DNA of 64,000 nt, from NCBI RefSeq assembly GCF_001750685.1, contig NZ_CP017269.1, positions 3,079,416 to 3,143,415 on the forward strand, written 5' to 3'. The stretch's first letter is position 1; each line of letters starts with the position of its first letter. The notes under the pieces were generated by a model. It did not search any database, was not told where the DNA came from, and worked only from the letters and a program-made list of their open reading frames with translations. Positions 32,710 through 41,715 of this stretch are shown piece by piece. The position numbers and the translations under genes are program-made. Source of the stretch: Geosporobacter ferrireducens (GTDB taxonomy: Bacteria > Bacillota > Clostridia > Peptostreptococcales > Thermotaleaceae).

Positions 32710-32963
32710 ATGACAACAAAAACTTATCAATTAGAAACCTTGACATGTCCTATTTGTATAACGAAAATTGAAGGTGCAGTTAAAAAAATGAGCGGCGTGA
32801 AAATGGTGGAAATGCTTTTTAACGCCAGCAAAGTAAAGATTGTAAAATTTATAAAGGAAGCAAGGACCTCTTGGCTTGCTTCCTTTATAAATTATGAGAT
32901 ATAATAGAAGCTGCTGAAAAAATCAGGTATAGCGCTAAATCCAGTATAAGGAGAATTCCGTAA
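32710..32963 (+). pseudogene. HMA heavy-metal-binding protein gene broken by a palindrome
   Basis: The N-terminal 46 codons encode an HMA (CopZ-like) domain: YQLETLTCPICITKIEGAVK, then KMSGVKMVEMLFNASKVKI. The metal-binding pair is C15-x-x-C18. The frame then enters a 48-base palindrome and ends at TAA 32902-32904 after non-family residues. Right after the palindrome, in another frame, comes IIEAAEKIRYSAKSSI, the expected C-terminus of the same domain. So one gene was split by a hairpin insertion. A 64-residue truncated product could still be made. Confidence 0.7.
32846..32893. repeat. 48-bp palindromic insertion in the HMA gene
   Basis: Arms 32846-32864 and 32875-32893 (AATTTATAAAGGAAGCAAG and its complement) are perfect over 19 bases with a 10-base loop. 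It interrupts the HMA coding frame and could act as a hairpin terminator or be a small mobile palindrome. Confidence 0.7.
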
Positions 32964-32968
32964 AGTCT

Positions 32969-34339
32969 ATGAAAGCAAATAATCTTACAGAAGGAAGTAT
33001 ATGGCGGGCATTGGTGAAGCTGTCACTGCCTATTATGAGCACATCTTTTGTCCAGATGGCTTATAACATGACAGATATGATATGGATCGGGAGAATAGGA
33101 AGTAAAGCTGTTGCAGCTGTTGGAACTGCAGGATTTTTCACATGGCTGGCAATGGCATTTATATTGATACCTAAAATTGGGGCAGAAGTTGGGGTAGCGC
33201 AGTCTGTAGGCAGAAAAGATGTTGCTGCAACAAAAGAGCACATTGTACATGCATTGCAAATCGGTGCTGTATTGGCCCTTTTATATAGCATTCCTTTAAT
33301 TCTTTTCAAGGAGCAATTGATCGGCTTCTTTAATTTAGGAGACATTGAGGTCATTCAGATGGCAAAGAATTACTTAGTCATCATTGCCTTTGGAATGATC
33401 TTCAATTTTATGAATCCTATATTTACTGCAATTCTCAATGGCTATGGCAATAGTACAACGCCATTTTATATTAATGTTATTGGATTGATTATCAATATGA
33501 TTCTTGATCCCGTCCTTATCCTAGGGATTGGACCATTCCCGGCTATGGGGGTTACAGGTGCAGCGATAGCAACAGTGGGTGCGCAGTTTTTGGTCATGGT
33601 GGTTTTTTTATTTAAGCTCAAGGAAATAATGCCTTTATTCAAACAAATAAAGATCCTTCAAAAACCTCATAAAGAACGGATCATGACTTTTTTTAAACTG
33701 GGTATTCCTGTTGCCCTCCAAAGCGGTTGTTTTACCATTTTTGCGATGATTATTGCAAGAATCATTGCCCAATGGGGACCGGTGGCTATTGCAGTCCAGA
33801 AAATAGGTTCTCAGATAGAAGCTGTTTCATGGATGACAGCGGGAGGCTTTTCAACAGCCCTAAGTGCCTTTGTAGGCCAGAACTATGGGGCGGAAAAACA
33901 TGAAAGAATATATCGTGGATATTTTGTTGCCATGGGCATCGTAGGTACTATAGGAATTTTTGCAACAGTTCTTTTAATATTCGGTGCAAAGCCTGTTTTC
34001 TCAATTTTTATTTCTGAGGAGGAAGCAATAGGCTATGGGATTGTTTATTTAAAAATACTGGGCGTATCACAGTTTTTTATGTGTATGGAAATTGCTACTA
34101 CAGGCGCCTTTAATGGGTTAGGAAGAACGGTTCCGCCAGCTATTATCGGAATCGTACTGAATGCCCTTAGAATACCAGCGGCCCTAATTTTATCCAATGA
34201 AAATTTACTGGGCTTGAATGGTGTCTGGTGGAGTATCAGTATAAGCAGTATATTGAAAGGCCTTATATTAACAACCTGGTTTATGGTATATTTAAAAAAG
34301 AATTATAAATCCGCTAGGGTGAAGGCAGAATACATTTAA
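32969..34339 (+). CDS. MATE-family efflux transporter
   Basis: This 456-residue membrane protein with 12 predicted helices belongs to the DinF/NorM multidrug and toxin extrusion group. ALVKLSLPIMSTSFVQMAYN (about 11-30) is the standard opening, and MTDMIWIGRIGSKAVAAVG (about 31-49) is the family motif. The mirror repeat begins near residue 245 (FKLGIPVALQSGCFTIFAMI). It exchanges drugs or metabolites for Na+ or H+. The nearest good ribosome site (AAGGAG at 32947) is 16 bases upstream, longer than usual. It was probably co-transcribed with the broken HMA gene. Confidence 0.92.
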   Translation: MKANNLTEGSIWRALVKLSLPIMSTSFVQMAYNMTDMIWIGRIGSKAVAAVGTAGFFTWLAMAFILIPKIGAEVGVAQSVGRKDVAATKEHIVHALQIGAVLALLYSIPLILFKEQLIGFFNLGDIEVIQMAKNYLVIIAFGMIFNFMNPIFTAILNGYGNSTTPFYINVIGLIINMILDPVLILGIGPFPAMGVTGAAIATVGAQFLVMVVFLFKLKEIMPLFKQIKILQKPHKERIMTFFKLGIPVALQSGCFTIFAMIIARIIAQWGPVAIAVQKIGSQIEAVSWMTAGGFSTALSAFVGQNYGAEKHERIYRGYFVAMGIVGTIGIFATVLLIFGAKPVFSIFISEEEAIGYGIVYLKILGVSQFFMCMEIATTGAFNGLGRTVPPAIIGIVLNALRIPAALILSNENLLGLNGVWWSISISSILKGLILTTWFMVYLKKNYKSARVKAEYI

Positions 34340-34385
34340 TAAGACGGGTCAAAAGTGTTATTTATTTTGACCCGTCTTATTTTAT
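34339..34385 (+). terminator. Intrinsic terminator after the MATE gene
   Basis: AAGACGGGTCAAAA (34341-34354) and TTTTGACCCGTCTT (34365-34378) form a 14-bp stem, followed by ATTTTAT. Confidence 0.88.
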
Positions 34386-34613
34386 AGGAGATTAAATCAG
34401 AAAGAATAACAGGCATTTGCAAAGCGGATGATATTAAACTGTTTGTAAATAATAAAAAGGCAGGATTTATAACATAAAAGAAAAAGAACAAATAAATGGC
34501 GGTTGAAATTTATTGTATTCTAGCACATAATTGTAGTATGCCGGAAAGAATTTTGCCAGGTATTAAAGAAAGATTATTATCGATAGAGAAATCTGTAAAA
34601 AGGAAGGTAGCTT

Positions 34614-35783
34614 ATGTCTGAAGAAAATATTACGAGAATATACCTAGAGGATAAGGAACTTATACTGATCGGAACGGCCCATGTGTCAAAGCAAAGTGCA
34701 GAGCAGGTAAAAGAAGTTATTGAATCGGAAAGGCCGGATTCTGTTTGCATAGAGTTGGATGAGCAAAGATATCAGTCTATTATGGCTGGAGACAGATGGA
34801 AGGAAATGGATATTTTTAAGGTTATTAAGCAAAGGAAAGCTACTTTTCTTTTAATGAACCTTGTAATATCCTCCTTTCAAAAGCGGGTGGCAAAGCAGTT
34901 TGGTATTAAACCCGGACAAGAAATGATTCAGGGAATTGAATCCGCTAGGGAAGTAGGTGCAAACCTGGTCTTGGTTGATCGGAATATACAAATAACTTTT
35001 TCGCGGATTTGGCATGGAATCGGTCTATGGGGAAAGGCTAAACTTCTCATGCAAATTTTCCTTAGTATTTTTAATGATGAGAATATTTCAGAAGAAGAAC
35101 TGGAAAAATTGAAATCGCAAGATATGTTGGATGCCATGCTCGAAGATTTCACGGTATCCTTCCCTAAATTAAAAGTTCCCTTAATTGACGAACGGGACCA
35201 GTATCTGGCGCAAAAAATCAAAGAAGCTCCGGGAAATAAGATTGTTGCAGTTCTGGGAGCTGCACATGTTCCTGGAATTAAAGAAGAAATCAGAAAAGAC
35301 CACGATTTAGCAGCATTATCCCAGCTGCCTGACAAATCTAAAGTTCCTAAAATGATTGCTTGGACCATTCCGCTGCTTATACTTGCGGTTATTGGATATA
35401 CTTTTTATGCAAACCGTTCAGCAGGCGTTGATCAAACAATGAGCTGGGTGTTATGGAATGGATTATTTTCGGCAATGGGTGCCCTAATCGCTTTTGGACA
35501 CCCCTTTACCATTCTTACTGCTTTTGTTGTAGCGCCTTTGAGTTCTTTAAATCCATTAGTGGCAGCGGGCTGGTTTGCGGGAATCGTTGAAGCCTATATC
35601 CGTCGTCCAAGCGTAGAAGATTTTGAAAATTTGACAGAGGATGTTTTTACCATAAAAGGCTTCTGGAGAAATAAAGTAACGCGCATTTTGCTGATCGTAA
35701 CCTTGACAAACTTGGGAAGTACATTAGGAACCGTGATTGGTGGAGCTGATGTAATCCGTTTGTTTATTAAAAATATCCAGTAA
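34614..35783 (+). CDS. TraB/PrgY-family membrane protein
   Basis: This 389-residue protein has an N-terminal TraB domain with the GTAHVS motif (about 19-24), IELDEQRYQS (about 45-54), LVDRNIQIT near 119-127 and VLGAAHVPGI (about 212-221). The conserved GxxH histidines are the presumed metal-binding residues of this putative protease group. Four C-terminal membrane helices (about 245-389) anchor it. Homologues inhibit pheromones in enterococci or act in unknown proteolysis elsewhere. GGAAGG lies before the ATG, and it stands alone between two terminators. Confidence 0.88.
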   Translation: MSEENITRIYLEDKELILIGTAHVSKQSAEQVKEVIESERPDSVCIELDEQRYQSIMAGDRWKEMDIFKVIKQRKATFLLMNLVISSFQKRVAKQFGIKPGQEMIQGIESAREVGANLVLVDRNIQITFSRIWHGIGLWGKAKLLMQIFLSIFNDENISEEELEKLKSQDMLDAMLEDFTVSFPKLKVPLIDERDQYLAQKIKEAPGNKIVAVLGAAHVPGIKEEIRKDHDLAALSQLPDKSKVPKMIAWTIPLLILAVIGYTFYANRSAGVDQTMSWVLWNGLFSAMGALIAFGHPFTILTAFVVAPLSSLNPLVAAGWFAGIVEAYIRRPSVEDFENLTEDVFTIKGFWRNKVTRILLIVTLTNLGSTLGTVIGGADVIRLFIKNIQ

Positions 35784-35830
35784 GCTGCTGCTCCTCAACA
35801 TCAACAAGAAATGAACTTGTTAAAAGACAA

Positions 35831-35870
35831 TATAAGGAAGGGAAAATTATCTGTCCCTTCCTTATATTTG
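35831..35870. terminator. Intrinsic terminator after the TraB-family gene
   Basis: TATAAGGAAGGGA (35831-35843) and TCCCTTCCTTATA (35854-35866) are perfect arms, followed by TTTG. Confidence 0.8.
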
Positions 35871-35947
35871 TTATAACTTTTTGGGAATATATTTATACAT
35901 AAAAATATAATTTGTTTTTCTAAAAAGAAATTATGTTGTAAAGAGTC

Positions 35948-35977
35948 TTTACAATATAATTATGGAATGGTATTCTA
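35948..35977 (+). promoter_or_regulatory. Promoter of gntR1-kduI-kduD with GntR-type motif
   Basis: TTTACA (35948-35953), a 17-base spacer and TATTCT (35971-35976) form a promoter. The sequence AATGGTATTCTA (35966-35977) over the -10 region matches 9 of 12 positions of the TATGGTAGTATA motif that overlaps the -10 boxes of the other uronate promoters in this window. Confidence 0.55.
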
Positions 35978-36115
35978 TTTATAAAACTTGCATTCAAGCA
36001 TTCAAGAATTCAAGAAGTAAGATAGATTGTGAAAAATAGCAGGAATCAGTTGACGAAAACTTGGATTTTCATAGCAAAAGGAATGGCCAACTATATGCGA
36101 TAAGTAGGTGTTAGA

Positions 36116-36796
36116 ATGACAAATAACCATTTTAAAAGTATGAATAGTGACGAGATTTATCACGCTTTGAAGAAAGATATTCTAAATCTCAGGCTTACCC
36201 CCGGTCAGCTGATCAGTGAAAACGAGATCTCAAAAAAGTACAATGTTTCCAGGACACCGGTTAAGACAGCTTTTTTAAGACTCAGCAGTGAAAAGTATAT
36301 TGAAATTGTTCCACAAAAGGGTACTTATGTTACCTTACTGGATATGGAGCTGATCAAAGAGATTATTTACATGCGCACAGTTCTTGAGACTACGGTAATC
36401 AAAGGCGTACTTGGAAATGTCCCGGCGGAAATCCTTTGCAAGTTATCTGATAATCTAAAGAAACAGGAAGAGATTGTGAAGCAGCCGGATATTGATCCAA
36501 GTGAATTTTATAAAATAGATAGTCAATTTCACGGGATATTGTTTGACTTTGCAGGAAAGACAAGACTCTGGCAGATCATACAGGAATTCCAAGTGTATTA
36601 TACGCGGTTTAGAATGCTTGATATTGTTGCAGTAGGCCGATTTGACAGGTTGTATGAAGAACATTGTGAGCTGTTTGATATTATCAAAAGCGGAGACAAA
36701 GAAAGACTGGACGAGATGATGGAACGGCATCTCCATGGAAATATCAATAGATTGGGGGATAAGATACACAATGAGTTAAAAGATTATTTTATGTAA
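36116..36796 (+). CDS. GntR/FCD-family regulator of the kdu operon
   Basis: This 226-residue repressor-type regulator has a winged helix-turn-helix at about 10-75 (NEISKKYNVSRTPVKTAFLR). The FCD ligand domain at about 90-215 includes the metal-binding histidine pattern (FYKIDSQFHGILFDF and HCELFDIIKSGD). The family responds to uronates and organic acids. It is followed at 58 bases by kduI and then kduD, so it probably controls this operon and itself. It is paralogous to the regulator at 45981. It lies 118 bases downstream of a promoter with an operator-like motif. Confidence 0.88.
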   Translation: MTNNHFKSMNSDEIYHALKKDILNLRLTPGQLISENEISKKYNVSRTPVKTAFLRLSSEKYIEIVPQKGTYVTLLDMELIKEIIYMRTVLETTVIKGVLGNVPAEILCKLSDNLKKQEEIVKQPDIDPSEFYKIDSQFHGILFDFAGKTRLWQIIQEFQVYYTRFRMLDIVAVGRFDRLYEEHCELFDIIKSGDKERLDEMMERHLHGNINRLGDKIHNELKDYFM

Positions 36797-36854
36797 GGAA
36801 AGATTTTCTGTAATTGGTTTTAAAAAATTTAGGATTTATTAATAGGAGGTAAAT

Positions 36855-37697
36855 ATGGATATAAGATATGGTGCAAATCAGGCAGATGTTAAGGGGTATG
36901 ATACACAGAAACTGAGAGAAGAGTTTCTGATCGAGAAATTATTTGAAGCAGACGAGGTGCTTTCAACTTACTCACACATTGACAGAATCATTACCATGGG
37001 AGTTATGCCGGTATCTCAAGTAATAGCACTTGAAAAGAGCATAAACTGCCGGAAAAATCTTGGCGTGGAGTATTTTCTAGAAAGAAGAGAGCTTGGAATT
37101 ATCAACATTGGCGGTACTGGAAGCGTATTGGTAGGGGATGAAGCGTACAAGCTGGAAAAAATGAATGGGTTATATATAGGAAAAGAGTCTAAAAATATAA
37201 GGTTTAGCAGTGAGGATCCTTCAAATCCAGCGAAATTTTACATGTGTTCTACTCCTGCACATAAAAAATTTGAAACGAAACTGATAACTTTAGAGCTGGC
37301 AAACAAAGTAGAAATGGGTGCATTTGAAACCTCAAACAAACGAGTGATTTATCAGTTTATTCACCCTGAAGTTCTGGAGACCTGTCAATTATCTATGGGA
37401 TGTACTGTTCTGGATACGGGCTGTGTGTGGAATTCAATGCCATGTCACACCCATGAAAGAAGGATGGAAGTATATATGTACTTCAATCTTACTGAGGAGA
37501 ATGTAGTATTTCATTTTATGGGAGAGCCGCAGCAAACACGCAATATTGTCATCCAAAATGAGCAGGCAGTCATATCACCGAGCTGGTCTATACACAGTGG
37601 ATGCGGGACTAGCAACTACGCATTTATATGGTCGATGGCAGGGGAGAATAGAACCTTTACTGATATGGATCATATCAAAGCCAGTGACTTACGATAA
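36855..37697 (+). CDS. kduI: 5-dehydro-4-deoxy-D-glucuronate isomerase
   Basis: This 280-residue cytoplasmic cupin enzyme converts 5-keto-4-deoxyuronate, the product of pectin or uronate breakdown, into 2,5-diketo-3-deoxygluconate. MDIRYGANQADVKGYDTQKL and the HIDRIITMGVMPV block near residue 41-53 are specific to KduI. The metal-binding cluster MPCHTHERRMEVYMYF (about 196-211) with H198, H200 and E205 is intact, with a later histidine in SWSIHSGCG. AGGAGGT lies before the ATG. It is followed by kduD. Confidence 0.95.
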   Translation: MDIRYGANQADVKGYDTQKLREEFLIEKLFEADEVLSTYSHIDRIITMGVMPVSQVIALEKSINCRKNLGVEYFLERRELGIINIGGTGSVLVGDEAYKLEKMNGLYIGKESKNIRFSSEDPSNPAKFYMCSTPAHKKFETKLITLELANKVEMGAFETSNKRVIYQFIHPEVLETCQLSMGCTVLDTGCVWNSMPCHTHERRMEVYMYFNLTEENVVFHFMGEPQQTRNIVIQNEQAVISPSWSIHSGCGTSNYAFIWSMAGENRTFTDMDHIKASDLR

Positions 37698-37731
37698 TAT
37701 TTAAAATACAATTAAGTAAGGGAGAATAGAT

Positions 37732-38493
37732 ATGATTTTAGATCGTTTTAAATTAGATGGAAAGATGGCTATCGTAACGGGCTGTAGAACAGGATTAGGA
37801 CAAGGCATAGCCTTAGGACTTGCAGAAGCCGGAGCTGATATACTTGGAGTTGGATCTAGTGATTTAGAGGAGACAAAGACACTTGTAGAAAAGCTGGGAA
37901 GAAGATTTGTTGGTGTTCAGGCAAATCTTATGGAAATGGATGCGATCCCAAAGGTTATAGACGCTGCTATCAGCAATTTCGGAAAAATAGATATTTTAGT
38001 AAATAACGCTGGAATCATTCGCCGTGAAGATGCGATTAATTTCTCGGAAAAAGACTGGGACGAAGTGATGGATATCAATGTAAAAATGGTATTCTTTCTA
38101 AGTCAGGCAGCAGCAAAGAAGTTTATCGAGCAAAACACTGGCGGTAAAATTATAAACATCGCCTCTATGCTTTCCTTTCAAGGTGGGATCAGAGTGCCTT
38201 CCTACACAGCGTCAAAATCTGGGGTTATGGGTATTACAAGACTCATGGCAAATGAATGGGCAAAACACAATATTAATGTGAATGCCATTGCACCAGGGTA
38301 TATGGAAACCGACAACACAGCTGCTTTAAGAGCTGATGAATCAAGAAACCGGGAAATACTGGGAAGAATTCCCGCAGGAAAGTGGGGATCGCCTGAAGAC
38401 TTAAAGGGAGCTGCTGTATTTCTCTCATCTTCTGCATCGGACTATGTAAATGGCTATACAATTGCAGTAGATGGTGGCTGGCTGGCACGATAA
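37732..38493 (+). CDS. kduD: 2-dehydro-3-deoxy-D-gluconate 5-dehydrogenase (SDR)
   Basis: This 253-residue short-chain dehydrogenase catalyses the next step, reducing 2,5-diketo-3-deoxygluconate to 2-keto-3-deoxygluconate (KDG) with NADH. It has the TGCRTGLGQGIALGL nucleotide-binding motif (about 16-30), NNAGI near 89, and the catalytic set S143, Y157 and K161 (SYTASKSGV). KDG would be phosphorylated by the KdgK-type kinase at 56481. GGGAGAATAG lies before the ATG. Confidence 0.93.
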   Translation: MILDRFKLDGKMAIVTGCRTGLGQGIALGLAEAGADILGVGSSDLEETKTLVEKLGRRFVGVQANLMEMDAIPKVIDAAISNFGKIDILVNNAGIIRREDAINFSEKDWDEVMDINVKMVFFLSQAAAKKFIEQNTGGKIINIASMLSFQGGIRVPSYTASKSGVMGITRLMANEWAKHNINVNAIAPGYMETDNTAALRADESRNREILGRIPAGKWGSPEDLKGAAVFLSSSASDYVNGYTIAVDGGWLAR

Positions 38494-38577
38494 TCGGTAA
38501 CCCATTCTTAGCCTTGGATGCAGGGAAAAAAATATATCGAAAAGACAATCGCTTTAAACCTCGTTGGTTAAACCAGT

Positions 38578-38620
38578 AAAACAGAGTCAAAAGGAGATCT
38601 CCTTTTGACTCTGTTTTTAG
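38578..38620. terminator. Terminator of the kdu operon
   Basis: A 40-base palindrome at 38578-38617 (arms AAAACAGAGTCAAAAGGAGA and complement) ends in a T-run. Confidence 0.88.
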
Positions 38621-38676
38621 TATGTATTACATTCTATAATATAGATAGAGTTACATTTTTTAGATGGAATAAATGC

Positions 38677-38691
38677 GCAAAATAATTTTGC
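38677..38691. promoter_or_regulatory. Upstream activator palindrome, site 1
   Basis: GCAAAATAATTTTGC is a perfect 15-bp palindrome. It lies about 180 bases upstream of the sigma-54-type promoter at 38864, in the range of enhancer-binding-protein sites. An identical copy sits 86 bases downstream. Confidence 0.65.
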
Positions 38692-38762
38692 TGCAGTGCA
38701 AAAAAAACAGGCACCTCTCACTTGCGATTTTTTCAGGGTTTCAGCAGCACAATCTTAAAAGG

Positions 38763-38777
38763 GCAAAATAATTTTGC
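38763..38777. promoter_or_regulatory. Upstream activator palindrome, site 2
   Basis: This is an identical copy of GCAAAATAATTTTGC, about 95 bases upstream of the -24/-12 promoter. Two identical palindromes at this distance fit cooperative binding of an activator of the BCCT operon. The activator is not encoded in the window. Confidence 0.65.
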
Positions 38778-38863
38778 ATGCTCAGCAACACCTTTCTAAA
38801 AATTCTAAATCAAACAACAACTGATTGCAAGGCTTTGACAAATTTCAGGCAAAAAAATATAAA

Positions 38864-38879
38864 TGGCATTATTCTTGCT
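38864..38879 (+). promoter_or_regulatory. Sigma-54 (-24/-12) promoter of the BCCT-lyase operon
   Basis: TGGCATTATTCTTGCT matches the sigma-54 consensus TGGCAC-N5-TTGCW at all but one base, with exactly 10 bases between GG and GC. A sigma-70-like TTGACA-N17-TATAAA (38835-38863) lies just upstream and may add basal transcription. The leader to 39008 shows no riboswitch that I recognise. Confidence 0.75.
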
Positions 38880-39008
38880 ATAGATTATTGGTAACCCTGT
38901 TATCGAATTGGATGACTGTATTCGATATACCTGAAAAATGGAGGTGAAGACAGTAAGGGGGATCAATCTCATTAACAGTACAAATAACAAACAAAGGAGG
39001 AAAGGTGA

Positions 39009-40577
39009 ATGTTACAAGAGGCAAATACAAAACCTGATGTAAAACCAGCAAAACCATTACGTAAAGGCGTTTTCTGGCCATCGATTATTGTAATTGGTGG
39101 TTCAGCAGTGTTAGGACTTTTTAATAACGAATTATTAACTGAAGTTGCAACAAATACCTTTTTATGGACACTTAGAAGCTTTGGTTGGCTCTATCAAATT
39201 ATTTCCATTATGGCATTAATCCTTATTGGCATTATTACTTTTTCTAAGCTTGGTAAAATTCGTTTTGGAGGTGCTGATGCAAAGCCAAAGTATTCTTTTG
39301 GAACTTGGTTTGCCATGGCCCTTACTGGGGGTATTGCTACAGGTGTTATCACATGGGGGGTAAATGAACCGATCGTTTACTTCGGAAATGTATGGGGAGA
39401 ACTGGAACAAACTGGTGTAACTGCTGGATCCGTAACAGCAGCAGTTTTCGCTCTTGCCCGTGTATTTTTTAACTGGACATTTATACCTTATGCAATGTAC
39501 TCATTATGCGGACTTGTAGTAGCCTATATGTACTTTAACCGTAAAAAGCCATTATCTGTTACATCATCCCTTATTCCGCTATTTGGGGATAAGGTTACTG
39601 AAGGAGTTTGGGCAGATGTGGTGGATACACTTGCACTTTTAGGAATCGCATTGGGATTATCTGCTTCCCTTGGTGCGGGGCTGACATTGGTAAGTTCAGG
39701 GTTGGAAATGACTTACGGTATTGCACAGAGTTCTTTCGTGTGGCTGGCTTTAGCACTGGTGATCACTGCTACTTTTACCGTATCATCCTTATTAGGGATT
39801 GATAAAGGAATCAAATGGTGCTCCAGCTTGAACTCAAAAATATTCTATATTCTTTTAGTTTTCTTGTTCCTTGTTGGACCGACCCTATATATCCTAAGAA
39901 TGTCTACTGCAGGTATGGCATACTGGCTGCAGAATTTCTGGATATGGGGACTGGATCCAATTGATATCGGTGGCGAAGCCTTAGTTATGTGGTGGACATT
40001 ATATGACTGGGCGATTTGGATCGCTTATGCACCGCTCATGGGTATATTCCTTGCGATTATTTCTTACGGAAGAACGATCCGTGAATTTATGATTATTAAC
40101 TGGATTATGCCATCATTGTTTAGTGTAGTTTGGTTTGGTATCTGGGGAGGCACTGCCATCTATTGGCAGACAGATGGTACATTAGATTTAGTCGGTACGA
40201 TTAATAATAACGGTGCGGTTGCTGCACTATGGGCCTTCTTAGGACATATACCGCTGGGCGCTGTCATTATCCCAATTGTAATGATTACCCTTGTATTATC
40301 CTTCTCAACCGCAGCAGATTCTATCAATAGAACCGTTGCTTCTCTTTGTACAAAAGGAATCGAGCATGATGAGGAACCTGCTACTTGGCAAAAATTACTT
40401 TGGGGAATCTCTGTTGGGACGATTGCATACCTAATGGTAGCATTCGCCGGTGGTTCACAAGGTGTTAACGGAGTTAAATATCTTTCTGCAGCAGGTGGGT
40501 TCGTAGTACTTTTCGTGTTTGTTCTTCAAGTAGTGTCTTGTATTAAAATGTTCTTTATTGATAAGGTTGAGGAATAG
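39009..40577 (+). CDS. BCCT-family betaine/carnitine/choline transporter
   Basis: This 522-residue, 12-helix membrane carrier takes up compounds with a quaternary trimethylammonium group. The BCCT signature at about 328-362 is present (LYDWAIWIAYAPLMGIFLAI then SYGRTIREF), with the aromatic box residues W, W and Y that hold the ammonium head group. GVNEPIVYFG near 117-126 is the second family motif. The substrate cannot be read from sequence; context with an ammonia-lyase homologue suggests an aromatic betaine such as ergothioneine. AAAGGAGGAAAGG lies before the ATG. It is first in the operon behind the sigma-54 promoter. Confidence 0.93.
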   Translation: MLQEANTKPDVKPAKPLRKGVFWPSIIVIGGSAVLGLFNNELLTEVATNTFLWTLRSFGWLYQIISIMALILIGIITFSKLGKIRFGGADAKPKYSFGTWFAMALTGGIATGVITWGVNEPIVYFGNVWGELEQTGVTAGSVTAAVFALARVFFNWTFIPYAMYSLCGLVVAYMYFNRKKPLSVTSSLIPLFGDKVTEGVWADVVDTLALLGIALGLSASLGAGLTLVSSGLEMTYGIAQSSFVWLALALVITATFTVSSLLGIDKGIKWCSSLNSKIFYILLVFLFLVGPTLYILRMSTAGMAYWLQNFWIWGLDPIDIGGEALVMWWTLYDWAIWIAYAPLMGIFLAIISYGRTIREFMIINWIMPSLFSVVWFGIWGGTAIYWQTDGTLDLVGTINNNGAVAALWAFLGHIPLGAVIIPIVMITLVLSFSTAADSINRTVASLCTKGIEHDEEPATWQKLLWGISVGTIAYLMVAFAGGSQGVNGVKYLSAAGGFVVLFVFVLQVVSCIKMFFIDKVEE

Positions 40578-40651
40578 AATATTTGTTATGAGATAGTGTT
40601 AGGAAGAGGAGTTCATTCTCTTCTTCCTTATTCCTTTCAGGGAGGTCAAAA

Positions 40652-41623
40652 ATGACTTATGATGAACGATATATAAGAGCTATAGAATATTACGAAGTAC
40701 CAGAACCGTTCCATCATCTTATCGAGCTCATGCTGTTAGAAAATGAAATAAAACTCATCAGTCTTATGGGTAGAGAAGCCTTCGATCTTGAGCAGTTGGA
40801 GAATCTGATTCGTGAGAATTTCGACCAGAATAGTGATTCGTTTTTAAAAAACTGTTATAAGCGGGCGATTATTAAAAAATTTGAACAAGATCATAATATT
40901 TATTTTAAAGTGGATCGCTTTTATACCCGCCTATCCTATTTTGCCCAATATGAATCGAAAACGTGGCAAGCGATTGCAAAAGATGAGAGACAAAAACTGG
41001 ACGAATGGTGTTTTAAAACCTATGTAGAGGATATACGGGAAACGATTGAGAAGAAAATCAAGGGTGAAAATATCCCCCTTCATAATAGCAATATAATGAC
41101 TTTAAAAGAAGCACAAGAGATGATTGACAGCATGGAAAGAGAAATATATCTGCAACCCTGTAACTGCAGGGCCATCGCACTAAACTGCAGTAAACCGAAA
41201 AATACATGTATTCAGTTTGGATGTGAGATCAATACCCCGGCAGACCGAGGATGGGGAGAAAAGCTGACAAAGGAAATGGCAAAAGAAGTTTTAAAGGAAG
41301 CAAATAAAGGTGGGCTCATACATTCTGGTGAAGATGAGGCCCTGTGCAATTGTGATGGCTGCTGCTGCTATCCGTTTCGAGCAGCCGGGGTGCTTGGATC
41401 TAAAAAGAAATGGCCTAAAGCGACGCATGTTATTTACTGGAATGAAGAAAAATGTATTCATTGTGGAAAGTGCGTAAAGATGTGTAACTTTGGCGCATTC
41501 TATAAGATTGAAGGAAACAAAGTAAACTTTGATAGGGAAAAATGTTGGTCATGTACCGTATGTGCAGAGAATTGTCCAAAAGGCGCAATTATCTATTCTG
41601 TGGAGCATGAATTACCACTGTAA
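40652..41623 (+). CDS. Multi-cluster ferredoxin-like protein of the lyase operon
   Basis: This 323-residue protein carries two C-terminal 4Fe-4S motifs, CIHCGKCVKMCNFGA (about 268-282) and CWSCTVCAENCPKGA (about 298-312). Upstream lie two more cysteine groups, PCNCRAIALNCSKPKNTC (about 168-185) and CNCDGCCC (about 231-238), which could bind another cluster. The first 150 residues are helical, with no family I recognise. It probably supplies or takes electrons in the operon's pathway, for example in a reductive step after the lyase. GGGAGG lies before the ATG. The four-gene order argues for function with the transporter and lyase. Confidence 0.8.
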   Translation: MTYDERYIRAIEYYEVPEPFHHLIELMLLENEIKLISLMGREAFDLEQLENLIRENFDQNSDSFLKNCYKRAIIKKFEQDHNIYFKVDRFYTRLSYFAQYESKTWQAIAKDERQKLDEWCFKTYVEDIRETIEKKIKGENIPLHNSNIMTLKEAQEMIDSMEREIYLQPCNCRAIALNCSKPKNTCIQFGCEINTPADRGWGEKLTKEMAKEVLKEANKGGLIHSGEDEALCNCDGCCCYPFRAAGVLGSKKKWPKATHVIYWNEEKCIHCGKCVKMCNFGAFYKIEGNKVNFDREKCWSCTVCAENCPKGAIIYSVEHELPL

Positions 41624-41715
41624 AAATAATTTTATCTATGTAGCCAGCTTAAGAAAATGTAAAAAACCAGTAAAGTATCAATCTGAATTTAAGATGTATA
41701 AGGGGGAGGCTGCCA

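Noticed and set aside
34928..35368. 146-codon reverse-strand ORF inside the TraB-family gene
   Set aside because: Low-complexity composition, and it lies entirely opposite a recognised gene.
38880..39008. Riboswitch in the BCCT operon leader
   Set aside because: No known aptamer core and no clear terminator/antiterminator pair could be drawn.
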